Virus record (IMG/VR): IMGVR_UViG_3300049595_003053
Location: 1 to 20,339 of that record
Reading direction: 5' to 3' (one strand)
Origin: a virus
DNA length: 20,339 bases
Below the pieces are notes generated by a model that searched no databases, had not been told where the DNA came from, and saw only the letters and a program-made list of their open reading frames with translations. The translations under genes and the position numbers were made by a program. Each line of letters begins with the position of its first letter. Position 1 is the first letter of the stretch. Shown here one piece after another: positions 14,905-20,339 of this stretch.

Positions 14905-15170
14905 TAGTGCCTCACAACGTACTTAATAAATTCTATGAACCCTACATACAGTGAGCCAAAAGCGATGCAAATAACGCTGGCCCACTTTACAAACTTTCCC
15001 ATTACTCTGCCAGCGCGCACGATAGTAAGAAAGTCGCTTAGTTCTGCATCAATCTTATCTACCGTGCTCTTTAAATTTTTAAGCGAGTCATTTACTTCCA
15101 CTGCCATCTCTTCTAGTCTTTTTATCCGCTCGTCCTGCGCTCGCCGTTCCGGGGGAGAAGTAAGATTCAT
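14904..15170 (-). CDS. Small coiled-coil membrane protein of the lysis cassette (XhlA-like layout)
   Basis: 88 residues. The N-terminal 50 are a charged coiled coil ('ERIKRLEEMAVEVNDSLKNL'), followed by one transmembrane helix at about 60-83 ('FVKWASVICIAFGSLYVGFI') and a short basic tail. This is the layout of XhlA-type and related hemolysin/holin helper proteins, with the coil before the membrane segment, and the reverse of an inner-membrane spanin. The start overlaps the endolysin stop as ATGA, and its own stop overlaps the holin start as TAATG. It probably works with the holin in membrane disruption. The family is assigned on topology only. Confidence 0.65.
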   Translation of the reverse strand: MNLTSPPERRAQDERIKRLEEMAVEVNDSLKNLKSTVDKIDAELSDFLTIVRAGRVMGKFVKWASVICIAFGSLYVGFIEFIKYVVRH

Positions 15171-15637
15171 TTTCTTGACTCAATAAATCCGTTGACGTAG
15201 GTTTTGCTCAGCATAAATGTTAAATCATCATGCCTGGGATTGCGAGTGGGGACAGCTACACAGAAACTAATATGAACCCAAGTACCTTCAAAGATCAGTT
15301 GATCGTACCAGAGTTCTTTCTTATGCTTCTGCAATTGCAAACAGATTTGGTAAGGACTGCCAAAGCTGGGACAAATAAAATCTACAGCTTCGCCAGTGAT
15401 GTGACTAGAAGTTCTGGAGCCGCCAACAGCCCGGTTGACTTCTGAAGTCCGCAACCAAGAAGAAACTAGAATTGCTCGATTGGCAAGCAACTCTCGTACA
15501 CGCTCCATGCGTCGAGCAGTTTCTAGAATGTTGTTAAGTGTGACTTTGTCTGGCGTATTATCCAAACCAAGTCGCACAGCTGCTTGAGAATGAATTGCTT
15601 CTTCGTAAGTAAAATTCGGGGTAAGACGAGTGGTCAC
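15167..15637 (-). CDS. Endolysin: M15-family zinc peptidase
   Basis: 156 residues. The core is 'SSWLRTSEVNRAVGGSRTSS' leading into 'HITGEAVDF', with zinc ligands H79 and D86 (H-x6-D) and a third ligand H122 in 'TWVHIS'. This fits the M15/PF08291 D-Ala-D-Ala carboxypeptidase-like enzymes that many phages use as endolysins to cut peptide cross-links in peptidoglycan. A catalytic acid is likely D112 or E117 in 'YDQLIFEGTW'. The N-terminal 'NFTYEEAIHS' is a typical start for this group. There is no signal peptide, so it needs the holin. The start is GTG at 15637, overlapping the previous stop as GTGA. GTG plus coupling may limit expression of a lysis enzyme. Confidence 0.9.
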   Translation of the reverse strand: MTTRLTPNFTYEEAIHSQAAVRLGLDNTPDKVTLNNILETARRMERVRELLANRAILVSSWLRTSEVNRAVGGSRTSSHITGEAVDFICPSFGSPYQICLQLQKHKKELWYDQLIFEGTWVHISFCVAVPTRNPRHDDLTFMLSKTYVNGFIESRK

Positions 15638-16131
15638 GATACTTTCTCCAGGCGCATGATGGAACCCTTTGCTTCAGTGGCTCCGTTTAGGGCAATTGCA
15701 GAAATGGTCATGGTGTAAGTACCAGGACTTGTTACATTCAAGGTAGCTACGGCAATGTCAGACGCATGAATCAAATAGCTGTGACCAGAAGCTCCACCAC
15801 GATCCCAGTTTAGTGTCGTAGTGACAGTTACTCCGCTGATGCTGGCATCTTGTGTAGCATTGATTGCTCCTGCAGCAAGAAAGAGATAGGTTGCACGAGT
15901 ATCAAGAGAGACTTCCCAAGCACCGGCCGTAAGATACACATCTCGAGTTGCAGCAGTACCATCGCTTTTGGTGAGGGTGTACGAAGTTCTAGCTTCAGAA
16001 CTCTGAGCTGACGCAAGTTCAGTAATTGCTCGATGAATGGGAGTAAGTGTTTTTATGAGTTCCGGATCCTGAGTTACAGGATTCAGTGGAAGTAGTTTTA
16101 CCGCATCTGATGTATAGCTATAGTCTGCCAT
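15634..16131 (-). CDS. Beta-rich virion protein upstream of the lysis cassette
   Basis: 165 residues. The N-terminal 45 are helical ('MADYSYTSDAVKLLPLNPVT', 'LIKTLTPIHRAITELASAQS'). The remaining 120 residues are beta-rich and Thr/Ala-rich ('LTAGAWEVSLDTRATYLFLA', 'TLNVTSPGTYTMTISAIAL'), like a jelly-roll or Ig-like domain. AGGA precedes the ATG by eight bases. The gene overlaps the nozzle-like gene by 14 bases upstream and the endolysin by 4 bases downstream. I do not recognise a family; a tail-associated protein is plausible, with the helical part anchoring and the beta part outward. Confidence 0.65.
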   Translation of the reverse strand: MADYSYTSDAVKLLPLNPVTQDPELIKTLTPIHRAITELASAQSSEARTSYTLTKSDGTAATRDVYLTAGAWEVSLDTRATYLFLAAGAINATQDASISGVTVTTTLNWDRGGASGHSYLIHASDIAVATLNVTSPGTYTMTISAIALNGATEAKGSIMRLEKVS

Positions 16132-17773
16132 GCTGGTATCCTGTAAGAAGTACGGTGTTTACGTCAAACTCTCCACTCAAAACAATCGAATGGTTTTCTC
16201 CTACAATGTCACAAGGAAACTTTTTTAGCTGCCCATCGTAGTTGATATTCGACTCCAAATCTTCCGTGGGCCCAAGAGAGGATGTAATAGTCTTTCCGTC
16301 CAAACTAGTAAGAATGGTGCAAAGTGTGGTATGAGGTGCCAGATTCTCTAGCTGCACTTCCTGCAAAGAACTCTTGCGCGTACGAGAGAATTGATACTTA
16401 CCAAGAACCAGGTAGGCTTCTGGAGTATCTCCCTGATCGCAAGTACGCATAACATCTACGCTGCCGTCATAAGTCAAAAACGCTAAATTGTTATCATACG
16501 GCAAATCGTAAAAGTTGCTCGCAGCAAGCGTAGCAATTGCATTGTGTCCAACTTTTATAAGAGTCCAACGCTTTAGAATGGAGTCGAACAAGAAGCAATA
16601 GCTGTATTTGTTTCTTGCAGAAATTGTAGGAGGTCCACTTTCTACACCTTCTGTGTAAGTCCAAAGCGCATTTGGAATTGATATTGCCACATAGCGCTTA
16701 CCTACAGCAGAAACAGCCACAGATAGCAGGGTGTTTGCAGAAAAATCATATAGACTGAATTTTTTAGTTGTGGAATTATATACATAGAATTTCTTTCTAC
16801 GTATGACCTCTCCGAGTTCCGCTAGTGCTCCCTGCGCTACGTTATCAGAAATTTTTGTAATTCCTGCATCAGTCCAAGAAAATTGAGTATCAACAGAATT
16901 GTCACGAGTCACATGTTCGTAACTAATGATACCAGAAGAATTATAAATTTCTCTAAAGCTCCAAGGCGCCGCAAGATTTCCTGTGTATTCTGCGGCAATT
17001 ACATTGTCTTCGCAGTAAACAATAAACCCATACAGCGTGGGTACGCAGTGAGTAATTCTTCCGCGAGCATCCTGAATTTGAGTATTTCCTGCGCCAGTAA
17101 TGAGGCTAGGAGCAAAGTCAAGAGGATTAGTGAGAGAACTCCAAGCAACTAGATTTTGCTGATTTGACCAGACTAGAAGTCTTCCACGACTAGCAAAAAT
17201 GCCGTCAATCTGAGAAGTTCCTGCAATCGTTGGCAATCCAGTAAGCTGTCGAGCAATAAAACTAGGAATAGATCCGCCGTACGCTAGTTCAAAGAAATGT
17301 GTGCTGGCAGGAAACGACGTGGGAAAAGTAACAAAGACTCTGCCGTTTACAGTAGCAGATGTCATCGTTGCAGAAAAAGTGTCTTTTGCACTTAAAGTTC
17401 CTGTAGCTGTAAAAATCCACGTATTGGAACCAAAATTATAAATAGCAAACTCATTTACATTCGTAGTAAGATTTGCTACTGCGTATACATACTGACTGCT
17501 GCGAAAGTACGTTGGAAAAGAAATCCGCTGCCAGTCAAAGATGTACCGATTAGTTCCCCCAGGAATTGAAGGAATGATTTCAAACAAACCTACACTCTTA
17601 TACCCGAATTCTGTAGGAATAGCATTCTGCACGTAGTAAACCTGAGGAATTCCAGGATTTCCTTCGCTTGCATACTGGTCTTGGCCAGAAGCAATGACAG
17701 TCCGACCAAAGTTGCCGGAGTCAAAAGGAAAAAGCGAGCTTGTAAGATTTGCTCGATACCGAATCTGTCCCAT
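16118..17773 (-). CDS. Tail nozzle-like protein (551 aa)
   Basis: 551 residues. The start 'SSLFPFDSGNFGRTVIASGQ' and 'GIPQVYYVQNAIPTEFGYKS' lead into repeated strands. The central part 'IFASRGRLLVWSNQQNLVAW' then 'SSLTNPLDFAPSLITGAGNT' (about 192-231) and 'YGFIVYCEDNVIAAEYTGNL' (about 248-267) resembles the beta-propeller of podovirus tail nozzle proteins such as T7 gp12 and relatives, in which a strand 'R-L-x-x-W-S' precedes 'W-S-x-x-x-x-P-x-D-F'. These form the distal part of the short tail. The similarity is recalled from phage annotation and is only moderate. The gene sits between adaptor/spike genes and the ejection genes, the usual place. Its ribosome site is weak (GGGTGA). Confidence 0.65.
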   Translation of the reverse strand: MGQIRYRANLTSSLFPFDSGNFGRTVIASGQDQYASEGNPGIPQVYYVQNAIPTEFGYKSVGLFEIIPSIPGGTNRYIFDWQRISFPTYFRSSQYVYAVANLTTNVNEFAIYNFGSNTWIFTATGTLSAKDTFSATMTSATVNGRVFVTFPTSFPASTHFFELAYGGSIPSFIARQLTGLPTIAGTSQIDGIFASRGRLLVWSNQQNLVAWSSLTNPLDFAPSLITGAGNTQIQDARGRITHCVPTLYGFIVYCEDNVIAAEYTGNLAAPWSFREIYNSSGIISYEHVTRDNSVDTQFSWTDAGITKISDNVAQGALAELGEVIRRKKFYVYNSTTKKFSLYDFSANTLLSVAVSAVGKRYVAISIPNALWTYTEGVESGPPTISARNKYSYCFLFDSILKRWTLIKVGHNAIATLAASNFYDLPYDNNLAFLTYDGSVDVMRTCDQGDTPEAYLVLGKYQFSRTRKSSLQEVQLENLAPHTTLCTILTSLDGKTITSSLGPTEDLESNINYDGQLKKFPCDIVGENHSIVLSGEFDVNTVLLTGYQHGRL

Positions 17774-17776
17774 AAA

Positions 17777-17998
17777 TCACCCGTTCTTTGGACGCACAGG
17801 AAGCCACTCTTGTTTACCGTCTTTTACAAACAGCTGCACAAATCTGCCAGATGCAGGATCTATCCAATGATCTCCGTGCTTGGCATTGGTAGGAAGTTCT
17901 GCTTGTACAAACACTTTTCTCTCCACAGGAATTGGAGAAGTGGCTTTCCAAGCATTGCCTGCAAGCACACGTACATTTGGCAGAGGTTTAGTGGCCAT
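17777..17998 (-). CDS. 73-aa hypothetical virion-associated protein
   Basis: 73 residues. The N-terminus 'MATKPLPNVRVLAGNAWKAT' is followed by 'GDHWIDPASGRFVQLFVKDG' and ends 'EWLPVRPKNG'. The G-D-x-W-I-D ... G-x-W-x-x-V pattern recurs as a short module in phage tail fibres and collar proteins. Its function is not known to me. No strong Shine-Dalgarno is visible upstream of the ATG (only AAGAAAG), so initiation may depend on coupling to the 333-aa gene 15 bases upstream. Three bases separate its stop from the nozzle-like gene. Confidence 0.6.
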   Translation of the reverse strand: MATKPLPNVRVLAGNAWKATSPIPVERKVFVQAELPTNAKHGDHWIDPASGRFVQLFVKDGKQEWLPVRPKNG

Positions 17999-18013
17999 GA
18001 TAGAATTACTTTC

Positions 18014-19015
18014 TTATATGGTAAAGTTAACCATCCAAGGATGACCAAAGCCAACGTTTACGGTAGTGTTGTTTCCTTGCTCGGCAGCATTAAATTGCCT
18101 TGCAACAGTTGTCGGCCCAGCTATATTGTAAGGCTGAAACTGTGCAATAGTGGCAGGCCCAACTGCAATTTGGCGTAATTTAAGAACAAATCCCTCTCCC
18201 TTTGTAGTTCCAATCAAAGGAACAGGCAAAAACCAAGCTTTACTTATACTTGTATTTGTTAGCACGTCTGTAGAAGTTACAGCAGAGTGCGCCCATCCGC
18301 CAGGCCCGTAAGCGTGAAAGTACGAACGATTGACAGATTGGTAATTTGTTTTAATTACTCCAATTTGCGCACCAGAAGCTACTCCAGTGGGCGCGAAAGG
18401 AAAAGGAATTGTATTAGAAAAATTTACAGCAGTTCCGCTAGTGCCAGGGCCATAAGTTCCTCCATAGGCATTATCGGCTGCGTCTACAAGAATGTTTCCA
18501 GCACCACAAAAATACTGTGGGCGCGCGCTTTGAGCTAAATTAATAGTGCCAAAGAAAATTGATTCTGCAGTTTCAAAATAAAAGCACCTTGCGCCAGACA
18601 CATAGATGGAACTAATTACGCTAAAAGGAGCGCACTTTACTGCGGCTGTATCGTCTCCAAGAATTACTCCAGAACTTGCATCAATATTACTTGCAGTGTC
18701 TGCAGTAGCGTTTGGAAACCAGGCAATATACCCATTATTTGCTAACGGCGTAGTATCAAAAATTGTAGGATTTGCTGCTGCTGGAGCACTGCCAAACCAT
18801 ATCATTAAAATTCTGCCAGCAGCTCCACTCTTTCTTTTCAGTACTAACCAAAGAGTTTGTCCAGACACATTTTTTCCTGCTACTTGCCAATAGCTAGCAG
18901 GATTGGAAAAATTTGTATTAAACAACGCTTCGTAGTCATTTATCAATCCTGCAGCATTAGCGGCAGATTGAGAAGCAGAAATTCCGCTGCAAAACCAGGT
19001 AAGAACGGCAGCCAT
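18014..19015 (-). CDS. 333-aa virion protein, unknown family
   Basis: 333 residues, Ala/Gly/Thr/Ser-rich and beta-rich, with an N-terminal helix 'SASQSAANAAGLINDYEALF', then aromatic strands 'ASYWQVAGKNVSGQTLWLVL' and a middle 'ARCFYFETAESIFFGTINLA'. The C-terminal part 'GKAW-FLPVPLIG'-like strands and 'FGHPWMVNFTI' end the protein. AGGA precedes the ATG. It is encoded between the small Pro/Asp protein and the 73-aa protein, in the host-contact part of the late operon. Possibly a tail or head-surface protein; I do not recognise it. Six or so Cys residues are spread through it, unusual among the neighbours. Confidence 0.6.
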   Translation of the reverse strand: MAAVLTWFCSGISASQSAANAAGLINDYEALFNTNFSNPASYWQVAGKNVSGQTLWLVLKRKSGAAGRILMIWFGSAPAAANPTIFDTTPLANNGYIAWFPNATADTASNIDASSGVILGDDTAAVKCAPFSVISSIYVSGARCFYFETAESIFFGTINLAQSARPQYFCGAGNILVDAADNAYGGTYGPGTSGTAVNFSNTIPFPFAPTGVASGAQIGVIKTNYQSVNRSYFHAYGPGGWAHSAVTSTDVLTNTSISKAWFLPVPLIGTTKGEGFVLKLRQIAVGPATIAQFQPYNIAGPTTVARQFNAAEQGNNTTVNVGFGHPWMVNFTI

Positions 19016-19025
19016 TTAGAGTCCT

Positions 19026-19241
19026 TTAAACATACGTTATTTGATACCAAGCCGGAAAGTCTGCGGCTCCTAGCACTGGGCGCGGAAGTTCTTCTGCAAA
19101 CTCGTTATAATTTAAACCCCTGAAAGTAGTGCAAGTTTGTTTTATTGCTGTAGGATCCACTGGATCTATTGGATCTACTGGATCAGGAGGATCTATTGGA
19201 AACGGGTTAACTAATCCAGGCGCCCAGACATTGGTATACAT
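19026..19241 (-). CDS. 71-aa protein with Pro/Asp repeat linker and spike-like N-terminus
   Basis: 71 residues. The start MYTNVWAPGL resembles the first residues of the neighbouring tailspike (MTYTNIWESGI). A linker with P-(I/V)-D-P repeats follows (residues about 16-30, from 9-bp DNA repeats). The last 40 residues ('TTFRGLNYNEFAEELPRPVL', 'FPAWYQITYV') have no recognisable domain. The start leader TAGGACTCGCC is identical to that of the tailspike gene. It may be a short adaptor or anchoring peptide that shares an attachment point with the tailspike, or a degenerate spike left after a domain loss. Both readings are inference. Confidence 0.6.
   Translation of the reverse strand: MYTNVWAPGLVNPFPIDPPDPVDPIDPVDPTAIKQTCTTFRGLNYNEFAEELPRPVLGAADFPAWYQITYV
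19153..19197 (-). repeat. 9-bp tandem microrepeat encoding (P-I/V-D)n
   Basis: Five consecutive 9-base units starting GGATC (GGATCCACT, GGATCTATT, GGATCTACT, GGATCAGGA, GGATCTATT) lie in the 71-aa gene. Read on the minus strand they encode the Pro/Asp linker. The fourth unit is diverged. Nine is a multiple of three, so gain or loss of units by slippage would keep the frame. Confidence 0.85.
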
Positions 19242-19252
19242 GGCGAGTCCTA
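19242..19252 (-). promoter_or_regulatory. Fused stop codon/Shine-Dalgarno before the 71-aa gene
   Basis: On the minus strand TAGGACTCGCC directly precedes ATG. TAG ends the tailspike gene and is part of AGGA. The same 14-base string including ATG is present before the tailspike gene at 20153-20166. Confidence 0.75.
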
Positions 19253-20155
19253 AGCCACAAAGCTGTTTCTGTTAACGACTGTTCCGCTGAACACCGAGGC
19301 CGGTGCGTCGCTGTTGCTGATGTAAACGGCAGTTCCGGCCTCGTTGAAGATCGAAACGCCACTCGCTGCGTTTTGCGGGCCTGCCATGTCGCACTGCCGT
19401 ACTTCCACGCTGGGCGTTCCGGTTACGCCAAAACGCTCCAGACGAATGCCGGTGTTCCAAGTCGCAGAGCCGCGAATCGTAGACCGCTTGATACGAACAT
19501 CCTGCACTCCGCGCAGCAAGAAAGAGCCGCCGAAGTTTGTCAGATTGTACGCATCAAAGAAAACGTCATTGATGTTCGCGTCAACAAACCGCGCCGCGCC
19601 GCTGGTGTTTTCAAGAAGCACCGCGTAATCGTTTAGCGCTCTGTAGTCAATGATGCAATGCTCGATAAACAAGATTCTCCAAGTAGCGCCAGATTGCTTT
19701 AAGAACTTTTGCCTTGAAACATCGCCGACATTCCTAAGCATGTCCACATTTCTTACATGCACCGCATTTGCGTTATTGCCGTCAAACGCATACAAACTGG
19801 CGTTCGGGCTTCCCTCTACCAAAAAATCCTCGAAAAACGTGTCCTCAGAACATTTGAATAGGTCAGTCGAATCATTCTGGAATTGAACGAGTCCCTTTGA
19901 CAGCCCTTTGATTCCAACAAACTGCGGAACCGTGATAACGCTAGAAGTAACGTATTTCCCCGGCCACACATAAACTATCGACCGCCTGTTTACAGACGGC
20001 GGATCTTTATCATTTATCGCATCAACCGCAGCTTGCACACTTGGAAACATGCCAGAAAGAAGTCCAACATGGTAAATATTTGAGGTGTCCTTATCTACAG
20101 GATAGATAGGAGGAATTGCAGGTATGCCAGATTCCCAAATATTAGTGTAGGTCAT
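19250..20155 (-). CDS. Tailspike with pectate-lyase-like beta-helix
   Basis: 301 residues. The N-terminus 'MTYTNIWESGIPAIPPIYPV' is shared in part with the 71-aa neighbour and is probably the attachment peptide. Residues about 27-100 ('GLLSGMFPSVQAAVDAINDK', 'SIVYVWPGKYVTSSVITVPQ', 'FVGIKG') have the start pattern of Pectate_lyase_3-type right-handed beta-helices, with a leading helix, 'Y-V-x-P-G-x-Y' and turn glycines. The rest shows repeated short strands with N/D/G turns ending '...VVNRNSFVA'. Tailspikes bind and often cut host polysaccharides, but no catalytic residues can be named here. DNA of the 3' part (19250-19650) is much GC-richer than the 5' end, a sign of domain swapping. Confidence 0.72.
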   Translation of the reverse strand: MTYTNIWESGIPAIPPIYPVDKDTSNIYHVGLLSGMFPSVQAAVDAINDKDPPSVNRRSIVYVWPGKYVTSSVITVPQFVGIKGLSKGLVQFQNDSTDLFKCSEDTFFEDFLVEGSPNASLYAFDGNNANAVHVRNVDMLRNVGDVSRQKFLKQSGATWRILFIEHCIIDYRALNDYAVLLENTSGAARFVDANINDVFFDAYNLTNFGGSFLLRGVQDVRIKRSTIRGSATWNTGIRLERFGVTGTPSVEVRQCDMAGPQNAASGVSIFNEAGTAVYISNSDAPASVFSGTVVNRNSFVA

Positions 20156-20166
20156 GGCGAGTCCTA
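20156..20166 (-). promoter_or_regulatory. Fused stop codon/Shine-Dalgarno before the tailspike gene
   Basis: TAGGACTCGCC on the minus strand precedes the tailspike ATG. TAG is the stop of the adaptor-like gene. It is identical to the leader before the 71-aa gene. Confidence 0.75.
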
Positions 20167-20339
20167 GTAAGCTCCAAAATCTGCGTTACCTACAATGCGA
20201 ATTTGCTGCAGCCATTCTTTGCTTTCATTTTCCATTCGCACGTATTCTTCGTCTTTGCCAATGCCTTTGTAAATAGCGCGAGAAGCTTCGTGAATGATGG
20301 CGTAAGGAAGCTCTGCAGCAATCCAGGAATCCCAGCCAT
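20164..20339 (-). CDS. C-terminal end of a putative head-tail adaptor protein (5' cut by window edge)
   Basis: Only the last 57 residues are visible, ending TAG 20164-20166. The fragment begins 'GWDSWIAAELPYAIIHEASR', continues 'AIYKGIGKDEEYVRMENESK' and ends 'EWLQQIRIVGNADFGAY'. It is a helical hairpin with conserved-looking Pro-Tyr, as in the C-terminus of phage adaptor proteins (gp11/T7-tail-tubular-A-like), where a helix 'P-x-x-x-x-x-A-x-x' with a variable D-x-E-x-A linker leads to a last helix. That call rests on general pattern and gene order (before spike and nozzle genes) and is tentative. The start lies beyond the right edge. Confidence 0.5.
   Translation of the reverse strand, partial: GWDSWIAAELPYAIIHEASRAIYKGIGKDEEYVRMENESKEWLQQIRIVGNADFGAY

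Noticed and set aside
1-20339. tRNA, rRNA, CRISPR, integrase or attachment-site signals
   Set aside because: I looked for cloverleaf-type inverted repeats, spaced direct repeats and recombinase motifs and found none I could support.

Overview
This window is part of a tailed-phage genome, most likely a podovirus (short-tailed phage) of a proteobacterium. Genes are packed end to end with overlaps of 1-14 bp or gaps of a few bases, and I see no rRNA, tRNA, insertion sequence or CRISPR array. Base composition looks moderate (mid-40s % GC by eye, not calculated), with two clearly GC-richer patches. The virion type is inferred from the combination of an adaptor-like fragment, a nozzle-like protein, a pectate-lyase-like tailspike and a set of very large or helical inner-virion (ejection) proteins, with no tape-measure or contractile-tail genes. 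The host assignment is only an inference from the lysis proteins and small accessory genes.

Left arm (1-2643, plus strand): the tail end of a replication/early operon. It holds the C-terminal part of a DUF3987-type helicase/primase-like ATPase, an NrdR-like zinc ribbon, a DEDDh 3'-5' exonuclease, a short unknown protein, and two small accessory genes. The accessory pair (2039-2643) overlaps by ATGA and starts in markedly GC-richer DNA, which suggests recent exchange with a higher-GC phage.

Convergence point (2650-2732): a GC-rich hairpin whose T-tract lies on the minus strand ends the late operon. A second 10-bp stem-loop lies just upstream of it in that transcript.

Right arm (2733-20339, minus strand, read right to left): one long late operon. 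In transcription order it carries an adaptor-like fragment (cut by the window edge), a beta-helix tailspike, a Pro/Asp-repeat mini-protein, a 333-aa virion protein, a 73-aa protein, a 551-aa nozzle-like protein and a 165-aa beta-rich protein. It continues with the lysis cassette (M15 peptidase, coiled-coil membrane protein, 3-TM holin), then four ejection-type proteins (141, 130, 538 and 1733 aa), and finally a string of small beta-rich, probably surface or decoration proteins. That string includes two tandem paralogues (282 and 269 aa), a protein with six exact 24-residue repeats, and a small spike-base-like protein.

The most unusual parts are the 3' end of the late operon (2733-6685), where several beta-rich families lie side by side with one exact-period repeat protein, and the host-contact end (19026-20155), where two neighbouring genes share a start leader and N-terminal motif but carry different bodies. 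I see no evidence of a defence system, diversity-generating retroelement or integration module in this stretch.
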